A stretch of 64,000 bases of DNA from a bacterium (GCA_021811315.1 JAJZPF010000007.1:34067-98066), one strand, 5' to 3'; counted from the first letter of the stretch, positions 16,782 through 27,200 are shown. Notes: generated from the sequence alone by a model not told the origin. Program-made: numbers and translations.

Positions 16782-18553
16782 GAGGCCCCCTTTTTCGCTG
16801 CCGCGCCGAGTTCTTCAGCCAGCCTGGCGGCGAGCTTCGCCAGGCCGGGCAGGTCGTCCCCGGCGTAGCCGGTCCTGGCGCGGAGTATTTCCGGCACGCA
16901 GGGCAGGGCCGAAACCGCCGAAAGCGGCACGCCGGCCTTCACCAGGTCCCTGCCGCCGCGGTAGAGAGCCATTATCAGGCCAAGCAGCGCGGCCTGCTTT
17001 GCGGGCGGGCAGAACATATCGTTCTCGTCGTAAGCGCTCTGCGCCAGGAAGCCGTCCCTCATCACGCCGCCGATAAAAAGGAAAAGTTTCTGGCTGTCCG
17101 GCAGGGCGTCCGGGCCTATCAGGCGGGCTATCTGCCGGCAGTGCTCCTCCCGCTGCATTACCGCCATCGCCTCGGCGCGCAGCTCGCGCCAGCCGGGGGA
17201 AAGTTTCTCCCAGGCCGGCTCGACCTCGTCGAGGTAGTCGGAATAGGAACGCAGCCAGTTGATGGCCGGATAATGCCTGGCATTGGCCAGCTCCGTGTCC
17301 AGCGACCAGAACACGCGGGTGAACCGGCGGGTATGCTGGGTCACCGGCTCGGAAAAATCCCCGCCCGGGGGGCTCACCGCCCCGACGATGCTGATAGAGC
17401 CTCTTTCCCCGCCAAGCGTGGTGACCGCGCCGCCCCGCTCGTAGAATTTCGCGAGCCGCGAAGGCAGGCTGGCCGGGAAACCCTCCTCGGCGGGCATTTC
17501 CTCCAGGCGCGCGGCCATCTCCCGCAGGGCCTCGGCCCACCTGCTGGTGGAATCGGCGAACACCGCCACGTCGAGCCCCATGTCGCGGTAATACTCGGCC
17601 ATGGTTATCCCGGTGTAAATTGAGACCTCGCGCGCCGCCACCGGCATATTGGAGGTATTAGCGATAAGTATCGTGCGCTCCATCAGCGGCCGGCCGGTGC
17701 GCGGGTCTTTCAGCCGCGGGAATTCCCGCAGGACCTCGGTCATCTCGTTGCCGCGCTCGCCGCAGCCGATGAAGATTATTATCCCGGCGTCGGACCACTT
17801 GGCCAGCTGGTGCTGCGTTATGGTCTTGCCGGTGCCGAAACCGCCGGGGATACAGGCGCAGCCCCCTTTGCCTATCGGGAAAAAAGTGTCTATTATCCGC
17901 TGGCCGGTCACCAGCGGCCCGTCCACCCGCCGCCGCTCCCGCGCGGGCCGGGGCCGCCGCACCGGCCACTTCTGCAGCATTTTTATCTCCGCCGGGCCGG
18001 CCGCTGTTTCCACCACCGCGAGGACGTCGTTTATTGTATAGCTTCCGGCGGGAACCGCCGAGAGCACTTTCCCGCTTATGCCGGGAGGGATCAGGACTTT
18101 ATGTTCCACCAGCGGCGTTTCCGGGACCAGGCCCGCGGCCTGCCCCTCCGACACCTCCTGCCCGGCCCCGAGCAGAGGCTTGAATTCCCAGCGGCGGGCG
18201 GTATCCAGCGGGTCCGCTTTTTCCCCGCGCTTTATCCAGGTCCCGCTCAGCGCCTGCAGCGCGGGCAGCGGGCGCTGCACTCCGTCGTAAATATTTCCTA
18301 TCAGGCCGGGCCCCAGCCACAGCGAGAGCGGGGCCCCGGTGCGCTCCACCGGCGCGCCGGGCTTGAGCATCGAAGTGTCCTCGTAAACCTGCACCGTCGC
18401 GCTGTCCCCGTGCTGGCGCACCACCTCCCCCACAAGGCCGAGCTCTCCGACGCGCACGACCTCGTACATGGCGGAGCCTCCCATGCCTTTGACGGTGACC
18501 ACCGGCCCGCTGACCCGGGTCACTACCGTTCCCCCCCCGTCGGCAGAACTCAC
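16778..18553 (-). CDS. ntpA: V/A-type ATPase catalytic subunit A
   Basis: A 591-residue catalytic subunit. The Walker A motif is GGFGTGKT (residues 237-244). The GER loop [12 protein letters not shown] holds the catalytic Glu (E266), and the A-specific 'non-homologous region' insert lies between about residues 115 and 200. The substrate is ATP, hydrolysed or made in the cytosolic head. Family members often have GAFGSGKT; the G/T changes here are conservative. It overlaps both neighbours by four bases (subunit E upstream, B downstream). There is no DUF2764-type gene as found in Bacteroidetes or Chlamydia operons. Confidence 0.97.
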   Translation of the reverse strand: MSSADGGGTVVTRVSGPVVTVKGMGGSAMYEVVRVGELGLVGEVVRQHGDSATVQVYEDTSMLKPGAPVERTGAPLSLWLGPGLIGNIYDGVQRPLPALQALSGTWIKRGEKADPLDTARRWEFKPLLGAGQEVSEGQAAGLVPETPLVEHKVLIPPGISGKVLSAVPAGSYTINDVLAVVETAAGPAEIKMLQKWPVRRPRPARERRRVDGPLVTGQRIIDTFFPIGKGGCACIPGGFGTGKTITQHQLAKWSDAGIIIFIGCGERGNEMTEVLREFPRLKDPRTGRPLMERTILIANTSNMPVAAREVSIYTGITMAEYYRDMGLDVAVFADSTSRWAEALREMAARLEEMPAEEGFPASLPSRLAKFYERGGAVTTLGGERGSISIVGAVSPPGGDFSEPVTQHTRRFTRVFWSLDTELANARHYPAINWLRSYSDYLDEVEPAWEKLSPGWRELRAEAMAVMQREEHCRQIARLIGPDALPDSQKLFLFIGGVMRDGFLAQSAYDENDMFCPPAKQAALLGLIMALYRGGRDLVKAGVPLSAVSALPCVPEILRARTGYAGDDLPGLAKLAARLAEELGAAAKKGAS

Positions 18554-19173
18554 TTTTCCTCCCCTTCCCCGCCGCGCATGAGCCGCCCGCGCAATTCCGG
18601 CCAGAGCCGCTCCAGCCTGCCCCCGAAACTATTATCCCAGCGCTGCCGCCCTTCCCCGTCCCGCACCAGAACCCCTCCGGCCAGCCCCGGGTCCTCCTCG
18701 ATCCTTATTTCCAGCGGCCCGCGGCCGGCCAGCCGCTCGATCTCGGCCGGCAGCCCGGCCGCCGCGCCGAAGTCCGCGGCGGCCAGCGCGACCACGAAAT
18801 TTGTTCCCTCCATCCGCCTTACCGCTTCCGCCGCCAGCCCCGCAAGCACCGCCGCCTTCCCCGCCCTCTCCGCCTCCTCCCCGGCCAGCTCCAGGGCGCG
18901 GCTCTTTATAGAATCCAGGACGGCCTCCCGGAAATCCGCCCGCAGCCGCCCCGCCTCCCCGGGCACCGCCGCAAGCATCACCCCGCGCCGCCGCGCCGCC
19001 GCCGCCAGCGCCGAAGCGAGCAGTTCGCGCTTCGCCTTCGCCGCGGCTGCCCCGGCGTCGGCGAGGATCCCGGCCGCCTCCTGCTCGGCGGCGGAAATTA
19101 TCCCCGCGCTCTCCCGCCGGGCCATCTCCCCGATCTCCCTGACCAGTTCTTTGGCGTTCCCGATGATTTCCAT
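18550..19173 (-). CDS. ntpE: V/A-type ATPase subunit E (peripheral stalk)
   Basis: A 207-residue protein beginning MEIIGNAKELVREIGEMARR. The N-terminal half is a long Ala/Glu-rich coiled coil, and the C-terminal half is a globular domain (GPLEIRIEEDPGLAGGVLVR then a DG-x-x-x-DNSF segment), which is classic for subunit E. E pairs with subunit G/H to form the outer stalks holding the head. The frame is open upstream to 19425, but that extension is the out-of-frame image of subunit F. The ATG at 19173 shares one base with the F stop (TAATG), which fixes the start. Confidence 0.9.
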   Translation of the reverse strand: MEIIGNAKELVREIGEMARRESAGIISAAEQEAAGILADAGAAAAKAKRELLASALAAAARRRGVMLAAVPGEAGRLRADFREAVLDSIKSRALELAGEEAERAGKAAVLAGLAAEAVRRMEGTNFVVALAAADFGAAAGLPAEIERLAGRGPLEIRIEEDPGLAGGVLVRDGEGRQRWDNSFGGRLERLWPELRGRLMRGGEGEEK

Positions 19174-19412
19174 TATATCTCCACTATCAGCGGCCGCGCC
19201 CGCTCCAGCTTGATCCCGTCCACTTTCGCCCGCGCCAGCCCCGCCGCCGCTTTTGTAATTATTATCACGCCGCAGTCCGCCCGCCCGACCGCGGCTTCGA
19301 GGGCCGCCGCCGTTTCTTCCGGCCCGGACACGGCGCTGCCCTCCACCCCCGCCAGGCGGAACCCGCGCGCCGTATCTTCGTCGCCGATACAATAGAACCG
19401 CAGCCCTTCCAC
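19173..19412 (-). CDS. ntpF: V/A-type ATPase subunit F
   Basis: A 79-residue protein starting MEGLRFYCIGDEDTARGFRL, matching the subunit F pattern (IGD-x-D-T-x-x-GFRLAGV). It has a central ADCGVIIITKAAA strand-turn and a short C-terminus. F binds the D shaft and modulates ATP hydrolysis. It is shorter than most family members (about 100 residues), lacking much of the C-terminal helix that can extend into the head. It overlaps the K stop by one base and the E start by one base. Confidence 0.88.
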   Translation of the reverse strand: MEGLRFYCIGDEDTARGFRLAGVEGSAVSGPEETAAALEAAVGRADCGVIIITKAAAGLARAKVDGIKLERARPLIVEI

Positions 19413-19744
19413 TATATTTTCCCAAGCAGCATCATCGAGATCACGAAGCCCAGGACGGCGAGCCCCTCGGCCAGCGCCACGAAGAGCAGGCTGCGTATCA
19501 GGAGCTCCGGCTTCTCCGCCGCCGCGCCCATAGCCGCCGAGCCTATCCTGGCGATAGCGTAAGCCGAGCCCAGCACGCAGACGGCCATGGTGGCCGCCGC
19601 GGCGAAGCCTATCCGCACCGCCCTGTAATCGCTTATCAGGCCGCCTATGGCTTCAGTCCCCCCGGGCGCGGCCGCCAGGGCCTGCTGGCAGAACCATAGA
19701 CCGGCCGCCGAAACGGAGAACAACAGCGCGTATTCTTTTCTCAT
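19412..19744 (-). CDS. ntpK: V/A-type ATPase proteolipid subunit K (c-ring)
   Basis: A 110-residue membrane protein. A signal-like N-terminal hydrophobic segment (ALLFSVSAAGLWFCQQALAA) is followed by one hairpin of two helices, with the ion-carrying Glu in VALAEGLAVLGFVISMMLL. The ring is therefore made of single-hairpin subunits, unlike the four-helix Na+-pumping enterococcal NtpK. I see none of the Gln/Thr ligands known from Na+-dependent rings, which is compatible with H+ use, though this is only an inference. It overlaps subunit I by four bases. Confidence 0.88.
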   Translation of the reverse strand: MRKEYALLFSVSAAGLWFCQQALAAAPGGTEAIGGLISDYRAVRIGFAAAATMAVCVLGSAYAIARIGSAAMGAAAEKPELLIRSLLFVALAEGLAVLGFVISMMLLGKI

Positions 19745-21663
19745 CCTAGCCCCCTTTTATTTCCCAGGACGAACGGCCTGAAAGGCCGGCCGCCGCCTTC
19801 GAAGAATTTCCCGAAGAATTCATAATACTCCAGGCGCAGCGCCTGCACCGCCGCCACGGCGCCCTCCAGCCCCAAAGCGGCCGCGTTGCCGGCGATAAGG
19901 GCGAGTATACCCGCGAAACTGTCCGCTCCCCAGGCCCTGTCGGCCGCCTCTTTGAGCGCCCAGGCCGAGGCCAGCAGAGCGGCGTGGCTGATCGCGTAAG
20001 CCGCGAGACGGACGAAACTGACGGTATTGGCCAGATAAAGAAGCGCTCCCTCGAAAGCCCCGGCGGCCGCCTCGGCGGCCACGGCTATAAAACCTTCATT
20101 CCCGTCTTTAGCCGCTCCGCCGGGCCCGAGCAGATAAAGAAGCGGCTCTTTCAGCGTCCAGCAGGCCGCCGCCGCGCCCATAAAGAAAAGCGCGCCGGTT
20201 CCGGCCCTGCCCGCGGCCAGAAGCAGCGCCGCCCAGTAAAAAACCAGCCCGGCGGCCCCGAACCGGTCCAGCGCGGCGCCCAGCCTGTCGCCGAGCCGCG
20301 CGCGGTTGAAAATATTCAGGATTACCCCCAGGCTGATCACGGCGGCCCCCGTCAGAACTGCCGCGGCGAGCAGGGAGAGCGGGTCCCCCGCCAAAGGATC
20401 GCGCCAGAGCGCGTACTTTTTAAAACTCTCCAGGCCGAAAAAGCTCCCGTAGACCAGGCCGAAAAAAGCCGCCGAGAGCCCGCAGCCGAAGACCGCGCGC
20501 CCGGCTTCCCGTTCTTTAAAGCCGCGCCGGCGCGCCAGCCAGCCGCCGGCCAGGCAGAGCGCCGCCCCGTGCCCCAGGTCTCCGAACATCATTCCGAACA
20601 TCATAAGAAAGCTGAGCGCGGCGAAAGCCGTGGGGTCGGCCTCGCCGTAGCGGGGCAGGCCGTAGCCGGTTACCAGCGCCGCGAAGGGCCGCAGCAGCCG
20701 CGGAGGCCGCAGAAGCACCGGCGCCCCGCCGCCACGCGCCGCCTCTTCCGTTTCCACGGCGCAGCGCCCGCCGGAATCCTTGCCGAGCGCCCGGCTTACC
20801 CGGAGCGCGTCCCCGGACGGCGTCCAGCCGGAAAAAAACACCGAGGCTTCGGTACGGGGCAGGTTCTGTTCGGCCTCGAGAAGAAGGGACTCCGCTGTCA
20901 GGGCGCGCTCCGCGGCGGCCAGCGGCCCGGCGGCCCCGGCCGCGAGCGAAGCTATTTCCAGCCCGGCCAGTTTCAGGGCTTTCTCCGCGCGCCCGGCCTC
21001 CGCGGAATAGAAAGCCGCAAGTTCCCCCAGAACGGCGCCGGGCGGCGCCTCTTCCTGCCGGAAGCCGGCCGCTTTCAGTTCTGCCGCCAGGGCCTCGCCG
21101 GACGCCCGGCTTGCCAGCGCGGCAAGGCGCAGGCAGCCGCCATTTTCTGATAGCGGGACCAGCACGGCATTGCCGGATAGTTTAGAGCCAAGCGCCGGCA
21201 GGCTGCCCGCCGGGACGATCCCGACGGAGCAAAAAAGGTAGGAGAAACCGGAGCTCTCCGCCGGGAGCGCCAGCCCGGAGTAGACCGCCAGCCTTTCTCT
21301 TTCCGCCGAAAGACGGGCGGCTTCGGCGGCCAGGTCCCGCCTTTTCCCGAGCGGGGCCGAAGCCCGCGTTTCCCACTCCGCGACCACTTCGGAGGCCGAC
21401 TTATAATCAAGTTCGCGGCCGGGCGCCGCGGCGCGCGCTGCGGCGCCGAGTTCCCGGCGCAGGGCCGCAAGCCGCGCGAGCAGCCACGCGCAGTCGTCCA
21501 GGGCCGGGCGATTATCCGCAGGAGCCGACGGTGCCGTATCAGGGCCGGGCGCTGACACCGCGAGCTCCAGCGCCCCGGCCGCGCCAAGCCCGCGCAGGAC
21601 GGCCCGCGCGTCCTTTTTAAGCAGGACGGCCTCGAGCCGGGACATTTTCACCGGGCTAAACAT
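19741..21663 (-). CDS. ntpI: V/A-type ATPase subunit I (stator membrane subunit)
   Basis: A 640-residue protein with a soluble N-terminal half (starting MFSPVKMSRLEAVLLKKDAR, rich in Ala/Glu helices, to about residue 310) and a C-terminal half of seven or eight transmembrane helices. The latter carries the family segments MMFGMMFGDLGHGAALCLAG and SFVRLAAYAISHAALLASAW, with the conserved Arg that faces the c-ring. The start at 21663 is chosen because upstream sequence is the out-of-frame end of subunit C; the ATG lies eight bases inside that gene. It forms the ion half-channels and anchors the peripheral stalks. Confidence 0.93.
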   Translation of the reverse strand: MFSPVKMSRLEAVLLKKDARAVLRGLGAAGALELAVSAPGPDTAPSAPADNRPALDDCAWLLARLAALRRELGAAARAAAPGRELDYKSASEVVAEWETRASAPLGKRRDLAAEAARLSAERERLAVYSGLALPAESSGFSYLFCSVGIVPAGSLPALGSKLSGNAVLVPLSENGGCLRLAALASRASGEALAAELKAAGFRQEEAPPGAVLGELAAFYSAEAGRAEKALKLAGLEIASLAAGAAGPLAAAERALTAESLLLEAEQNLPRTEASVFFSGWTPSGDALRVSRALGKDSGGRCAVETEEAARGGGAPVLLRPPRLLRPFAALVTGYGLPRYGEADPTAFAALSFLMMFGMMFGDLGHGAALCLAGGWLARRRGFKEREAGRAVFGCGLSAAFFGLVYGSFFGLESFKKYALWRDPLAGDPLSLLAAAVLTGAAVISLGVILNIFNRARLGDRLGAALDRFGAAGLVFYWAALLLAAGRAGTGALFFMGAAAACWTLKEPLLYLLGPGGAAKDGNEGFIAVAAEAAAGAFEGALLYLANTVSFVRLAAYAISHAALLASAWALKEAADRAWGADSFAGILALIAGNAAALGLEGAVAAVQALRLEYYEFFGKFFEGGGRPFRPFVLGNKRGLG

Positions 21664-22678
21664 TATACCGTCCTCCGCCGCGCGGAAGCATCCTTCCCCG
21701 CAGCTCCTCCGCCGGCGCTCCCAGCCGCAGACCTTCCGATACGGTCGTGAGATTGGAGACCTCCAGGCGGCGAAGCGCAAGGTAGCCGGCCACCGCCCCG
21801 AAGCCGGTCTGCGTGCCCCTGAAAGCGCGCGCGGCCAGGCGGGCGTAGCGCCCCCAGGCCAGCGCCTCCAGCGCCGAGGGGTCCGGCTCCGGCGGCCCGG
21901 CCTCCACGGCCAGCCCGGCGGCCAGGGCGCGCAGCGCGGCCACGCCGCCGGAATCGAGCATTTTCGAGAATCTCCGGCCGTCTATTCCGGAACCGGGGGC
22001 GAACAAGCCGGCTAACTTTTCTTTTTCAATGCCGTAAAAGAATTTGCCGCGGGCCGCGAGCATCAGGTCGAAGACGGCTGTTTCCTGGCGCACCAGCTCC
22101 GAGGTATATTCCCGGTCCCCGGCCGGCAGCGAGGCCAGCCTGGCCTTAAGCTCGTCCAGGTAGTCCCGGTCCAGCGCGGCTTCGTAAAAAAAAGAACGGC
22201 TCCTGTCGGGGTAAACTTCGTAGGCCCGCTCGAGGCTGTCGCGCAGAACTCCACGCGGGAGGGCCGCCACGAGGGCCCCGGGAGTTTCAGCTTCCGCCGC
22301 CGGCCCGTAAACCTCCGCCCAGCCGGGGAGCGGGATAAGCAGCGGCCGCGCGGCAGCCGGCGGGAAACCGGCCGCCAGGGCCCGGACCAGGACCTTCAGG
22401 TTTTCTACCTGGAGCCGCGCCGCGGCCCACTCTATGAACCGGGCGCGCGCCCCGCCCAGGACGGCGGCGAGCTCCCGCGCTTCATGAACGAAATTTTCCG
22501 CCAGCCTGTTCTGCAGCCGCGCCGGTCCCGCCGCGGCCGCGCCGGGAAATAAAGCGGCCGCGAGGGCCTCCGTAGAGCCCAGGGCGCAGAGGGACCGCAG
22601 CCGCTCTCCGGCGGCCAGCCGGGCGCGCCGGCCGTGCAGCCGGGCGGACAGGTTATCGAGGTCCCCCGCCACTATCAT
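21656..22678 (-). CDS. ntpC: V/A-type ATPase subunit C (rotor socket)
   Basis: A 340-residue, all-helical, Ala/Arg/Leu-rich protein with the subunit C/d features AARLQVENLKVLVRALAAG and the C-terminal YLALRRLEVSNLTTVSEGLR, the latter matching the conserved 'E-x-x-N-l-r-x-i-x-x-g' end of the family. C sits on the cytoplasmic face of the c-ring as the socket for the D-F shaft. Its last codons overlap the start of subunit I by eight bases. In Thermus-type operons C follows E; here it precedes I. Confidence 0.88.
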   Translation of the reverse strand: MIVAGDLDNLSARLHGRRARLAAGERLRSLCALGSTEALAAALFPGAAAAGPARLQNRLAENFVHEARELAAVLGGARARFIEWAAARLQVENLKVLVRALAAGFPPAAARPLLIPLPGWAEVYGPAAEAETPGALVAALPRGVLRDSLERAYEVYPDRSRSFFYEAALDRDYLDELKARLASLPAGDREYTSELVRQETAVFDLMLAARGKFFYGIEKEKLAGLFAPGSGIDGRRFSKMLDSGGVAALRALAAGLAVEAGPPEPDPSALEALAWGRYARLAARAFRGTQTGFGAVAGYLALRRLEVSNLTTVSEGLRLGAPAEELRGRMLPRGGGRYNV

Positions 22679-22687
22679 AAGCCCCCT

Positions 22688-22999
22688 TTATAGCCCAAGT
22701 ATACGCCGCGCCGCTTCCAGGGACGCCCGGCGGCGGGCCGCTTCGTCCAGCCCGCAGGTCCTCTCTATTTCCCCCGCCGCGGCTTCCAGGAGCGCCGCTT
22801 TTTCCCGCGAGGCCGCCTCGAGCGCCGCGGCCGAAGCGCGTTCGGCTTCCGCCCTGGCTTCTTCCAGAGCGGCGGCACCCAGCTCCGCGGCACGCTTTTT
22901 AGCCGCGAGGACTATTTCCGGGGCGCGCGCCCGCGCGGCGGCCGTTAAACGGCTGCCCTCCGCCTCGGCGGCGAGTATTTCGGCTATTACGGCGCGCAT
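22688..22999 (-). CDS. V/A-type ATPase subunit G/H (peripheral stalk)
   Basis: A 103-residue, almost wholly helical, Ala/Glu/Arg-rich coiled-coil protein (LAAKKRAAELGAAALEEARA in the middle) of the length and composition of the archaeal AhaH / Thermus subunit G, partner of E in the outer stalk. Low complexity makes homology hard to prove by eye; the call rests on position as first gene of the operon, nine bases before subunit C. No convincing promoter is seen immediately upstream. A terminator-like hairpin lies at 23098-23125, so the promoter should be between 23000 and 23097. Confidence 0.75.
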   Translation of the reverse strand: MRAVIAEILAAEAEGSRLTAAARARAPEIVLAAKKRAAELGAAALEEARAEAERASAAALEAASREKAALLEAAAGEIERTCGLDEAARRRASLEAARRILGL

Positions 23000-23097
23000 G
23001 GATAAAAGTCCGGCAAGGCCCGGGCCCTGCTGATATTAAATTATGTTGATGCTCCCCCAAGGTCAGATTAGCAAAACGAAAGCGAAAAAAGCAATAA

Positions 23098-23125
23098 AAA
23101 AATACCCCGCGGGGGCGGGGTATTT
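23098..23125 (-). terminator. Intrinsic terminator hairpin (duplicate of the atpC terminator)
   Basis: AAAATACCCCGC, loop GGGG, GCGGGGTATTTT: a perfect 12-base-pair stem with A-rich and T-rich ends, able to work in both directions. Now it can end transcription of the PorV-like gene before the V-ATPase operon. The gap 23000-23097 holds no gene; the gap 23199-23273 holds only a small ACACAA/TTGTGT hairpin. Confidence 0.85.
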
Positions 23126-23144
23126 TCAAGGGCTGGAAGCGGCC

Positions 23145-23198
23145 CTACTGCGGCTTGTGCTTGCGCCGGAACTCGGCCACTTTCATGCGCACGGCGGC
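23145..23198 (-). pseudogene. Displaced 3' fragment of atpC (17 codons and stop)
   Basis: On the minus strand this encodes AAVRMKVAEFRRKHKPQ and a stop, identical to the C-terminus of the epsilon subunit encoded at 40817. There is no start codon and no upstream atpC sequence. It is a remnant, not a gene. Confidence 0.9.
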
Positions 23199-23273
23199 AT
23201 AGGGTAAACACAAACCCATTGTGTAAAAGCGCCACCAAATCGAAGAGATACTGGTGTCTTAGAACTTCCATTC

Positions 23274-24248
23274 TTAAAATTTCTTCTTCAGCGTTATACG
23301 CTGGGTGCTGCCCAAGCTGCCTTCGGGCGACATGGCGTAGTCCAGATCCGCGTTCATCAATTTTATCCCCGCCCCGGCGCTGAACGCGCCTGCCGCGCTT
23401 TGACCTCCACCGCCGTTTATACCGCCGCGCAGGCTCAGGCCTGTCATTCTGCCGGGCCCGCCATACAACACATATTCGGTGCCCAGGCTGTAGGTAGTGT
23501 ATTTGTCGTAAACATAACGCCTGGCGTCGAAGTTCAGCATGAACCCCGCCACCGGCATATACATCAGGCCGGCGCTTACGCTTAATGGCAACTGGTCACG
23601 CTGTGAAATGTATTTAATGCCGGGGCCGAGGTTCTGCACCGCGACACCCACGGAGACAGGGAGCCCTCTTAAACCGCGCTTTACTCCCATATCGACCGCA
23701 TACCCTGTGCCTTTAACACCGGCGATGGAACTTTCAATGTATTTTACGGCCCCGCCTACGCTGTATCGTCCATATTGTCTGGCTAAACCCAGGCTCACCG
23801 CCTGATCGTAAGCTGTATACCCGCCGGTGCTGGACCTTGAAGCCGTGCGGCCTTCCATCCTGCCGCTGGATAACCGGGCAAGGCTCAACCCCATTTTCCA
23901 GCCCGCAGAACCCGGCAGGGCGAAACCGCCCCCAACAAAGTCATGCGCCGAGCCGAGATACCACGCACTATGACTTAAAACAGCCTCGCCCTTCCCCATT
24001 GAAGCGAGCCCCGCAGGATTATAAGCCAGCGCACTTATGCCCATTGCGGAAGCCGCGCCCGCAGAAGACATAGCACCGGCCCGGGCATCCGTGTCTATCC
24101 GCAGAAACTCCGCGCCGCTTTCGAGCGCTTCGCTTATCTTAACCGAAGGCGTAAAAACAAATATCAACGCCGCACCCAGCACCCATGGCCTTGAAAGCAG
24201 ATAAACAATACGGTTCACCAAATCAGGCGGGTTATTTTTGTTTTCCAT
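23274..24248 (-). CDS. PorV/PorQ-family outer-membrane protein
   Basis: A 324-residue protein with an N-terminal signal (VLGAALIFVFTPSVKISEAL) and the hallmark N-terminal motif of the PorV/PorQ (UPF0164) family: SGAEFLRIDTDARAGAMSSA followed by ALAYNPAGLASM. The rest is a FadL-like beta barrel of alternating short strands ending in an aromatic residue (ITLKKKF). PorV in type IX secretion shuttles cargo with a C-terminal signal from the translocon to the attachment complex. GGGGGG before the ATG is the ribosome site. It follows the giant-protein gene by nine bases and is last in the operon, so it is a plausible outer-membrane partner for that protein. Confidence 0.85.
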   Translation of the reverse strand: MENKNNPPDLVNRIVYLLSRPWVLGAALIFVFTPSVKISEALESGAEFLRIDTDARAGAMSSAGAASAMGISALAYNPAGLASMGKGEAVLSHSAWYLGSAHDFVGGGFALPGSAGWKMGLSLARLSSGRMEGRTASRSSTGGYTAYDQAVSLGLARQYGRYSVGGAVKYIESSIAGVKGTGYAVDMGVKRGLRGLPVSVGVAVQNLGPGIKYISQRDQLPLSVSAGLMYMPVAGFMLNFDARRYVYDKYTTYSLGTEYVLYGGPGRMTGLSLRGGINGGGGQSAAGAFSAGAGIKLMNADLDYAMSPEGSLGSTQRITLKKKF

Positions 24249-24257
24249 ATTACCCCC

Positions 24258-27200
24258 CTACCGCACCACAGCGAATTTTCCGGTTTTCTTAAGTTTTTGC
24301 CCGGACTTTTGTGCCTCTATGCTATAAAGGTAGACCCCGCTGGGGATATGGCCGCGCCAGACGTATTCATAGGCGTAGCTTAACCCGTTGCCGTCGTCCA
24401 GCTCAACTGGAAGCCCCGTCAGGATCTGCTCATGCGCCGCCCTGCCGCTTATGGTGTAGATGGTTATTTTCACGCTGTCGGCTATGCCGGTCTCTATATG
24501 GAAGACAGGGGCCTCACTGCCTTTCGCGGGGTTCGGGAACACGTAGACCTCGCCCAGCCTGAAAGCGGGGTCGGGCCCGGCGAGGGCACCGGGGCCCACC
24601 GTAGGCATCGCGGACGCCTTGGTCTTCGGGCCGCCGCCCGTAGGCGGGGCGGGCACAGGCAGAGTCTCGCCGGACTGAATAAGATTACCCGTGCCGCTCA
24701 CGGCGGCGGTTCTTACGAAATAATGCCCGCCCAGCAGGGCGTTGCCGGTCAGTTTCATATCCGAATAGGGAGCGTACAGGCAAGCCGCGAGAGACCCCCC
24801 GCCGTTGAATTTCAGTTCGGAGGTCGTACTGACGACTATTGAAAGCCCGGTAGCCGGGCCGGAAGCGTTCATAGAACTCCCACCGTTTATGGACACGCCG
24901 CCTTCCACCAGTATGTCCACTTTCCCGGCAATAGTGATACTTGAGCCGCCGCTCAGTTCCAGGCCTTTGAAGTAATAAGTCCCGGTGGTAAGGGTTATCA
25001 CGGCGTGCGAGGCAAGTACAAGCTTGCCGCCCACCAGATACGCGGACACAAGCGCGTTATTGTTCGCTTCGGCGGCGCTTTGTGCTATACCGGCGGTATA
25101 GATCGGCACCGGAGCGACAGGTGTTGCGCCGCCGGCCTGCTGCCCGGTTATTTGGGCTTTGCCCGATATGGTTATGGTGCCGGCCGTGACATCACCGAGT
25201 ATCCTGGCATTACCGCCAAGGCTGACAATGGCATTAGACTTCACCGTGCCGGCAATATCCGCCGTACCTGACATATCCAGGCCGGATACCGCCGCAAGGC
25301 CATCAGCCCGCCAGCTTGAAACAGCCGCTATTTTCTCTTTGGGTATTTCCAGGTTGCTTGTGTTGTCTTTAGCCCAGTACCTGATCATGTAAGTGCCCTG
25401 CTCAGGGATGGTGAACGGCGAAGTATAGGCCTTCACAGGCGCGAGGGCGCCGGTCTGGAGATTCTCTAGTTCGTAGAAAATAGCATTAAGCCCTGACGCC
25501 ACCCCGTTCATTACAGGATCGGCGGCGGACAATGTGATAGGAGTATTCTGCATTAGCACAGGCAGACCGATGACTTCGGACTTCGGCTCGCCCAGGCTAA
25601 TGCCCGTGGACGGCGGGGTATTGTCCACGGCTATTATCGCTGACTTGGGCGACTCGGCGTTCTGCACACGGTCCAGGGAATAATACTCGAGCGTATGCAG
25701 TCCCTCGGCGGCTATAGTGAAGCTGCCCAGATACACCTGCCAGTTGCCGCTGTCTACCCTGTATTTAGTGAGCATCACGCCTGAGGCGGTGTAATTACTT
25801 AGCGGGTCGGCAGGTGTAAGAACGATACCGGAATCTTTGGTGAGATAAATTTTCTCCTCACCGGGCGCTGAATACCGCACACCACTTATAGACAGCACAG
25901 TAGCAGGCGCTGTATTATCAACCCACAACTCGGCGGCTTTTACCGCTTCCGTATTGTTCACATAGTCTATGGAGTAGAAGGAAACAACGCGCTTGCCTTC
26001 GGTGTTCAGCTTGAACCGGGAATAATCGCCGAACGCGCCGCCGTCCACTGTATATTTTGTCTCTTTAACGCCTACGGAGACTTCGTTCACGACAGGGTCA
26101 GCGGCTGTGATCACAATGTCAGTCCGCTGGCTGATATATTGCTTATCAGTATGCGACTGGTCACCGGATAACGACAGTTCGGTCACCGGTTTGGTACCGT
26201 CAACATAGATTGCCGTAGACTTCGTTATCTCTGTATTGTTCACATTATCTTTAGCGGTGAAGTTAACGGTCCTTATTCCCTCGGCAAGGCCGAAGGGAGC
26301 GGAGTATTTATTCGTCGCCACTGCGTCTATCCCGTAGTATATCCCCTCTACACCCGAGGCCACCGCGCTGACGACAGGGTCCGCGCTTTCTAACGCAATG
26401 CGGCCAAGGGCGTTAAGGTAGAATTTTCCGCCTTTTTCGATCCGGTCGCCGCTCGGCGCAAACCACTGGCTTACCGGGGCTGTGGCGTCGCTTTGTACCT
26501 CCAGGACGCGTTCCGCCTCAACATTTCCGACATTATCGCTAGCGCGGTATTTTATCGTGTGCCGGCCTTCGATGAATCTAAGGGCCTGTGTATACTTAAT
26601 CCACGGTCCAGAGTCTACCGCAGTTTCTATACGCTCAACACCGGCGGCTACTTCGTTTACAAGCGGGTCAGCCGCAGCAAATGCCAGCCCACTCACCGGC
26701 GTTATATAGCGCACCCCGTCTTTAATATACAACGGCTCGGAGATATTAAACGCGGTGACCGGAGCCGTGTTATCCACGTAAATTTGCGTAGACTTGAATA
26801 CCTCGATATTTTCAACAAGGTCCGTCGACCGATAGGTTATCGTATGCTTGCCTTCGCCCAGCGATATCGGCTGGGCATAAATTTTAAGGGCGCTTCCATT
26901 ATCAGCGTATTCTATTTTCTTCACACCGGCCGCTCCGCCGGCGGAAACAGGGTCCCAGGCAGCGAAACTGAATTCGGTAGCCAAAGAGGCGTAGAAAATC
27001 CCTGGCTCTGTTCCGGAATACTGGCTGCCGCCTGTGATATCAAGAGCACTCGACGGGGCTGTCGCATCCACCCACAATTCTGCAGTTTTCACAGTTTCGA
27101 TATTATTCACATAGTCCGCGGAATAATAGGAAACTAACCGCTTGCCCTCGGAACTCAATTTAAATTGCGAATAATCGCTGAATCCGCCGCTATCCACCGC

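Larger units (their letters stand above)
23098..23198. repeat. 101-bp direct repeat, copy 1 (atpC 3' end plus terminator)
   Basis: This stretch matches 40770-40870 at 98 of 101 positions by my alignment, in the same orientation. It covers the last 17 codons of the F-ATPase epsilon gene, its stop (TAG here, TAA in the functional copy) and the downstream hairpin. Similarity stops abruptly at both ends. With its partner it brackets the surface-protein island. Confidence 0.93.

Noticed and set aside
18550..19425. Single fused 291-residue protein covering V-ATPase E and the F region
   Set aside because: The first 84 residues are an out-of-frame reading of subunit F; the TAATG joint and the subunit E N-terminus place the real start at 19173.
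23068..23271. A 67-codon minus-strand frame between the V-ATPase operon and the PorV-like gene
   Set aside because: It reads the duplicated atpC tail in the wrong frame; the only meaningful content there is the 17-codon relic and its terminator.
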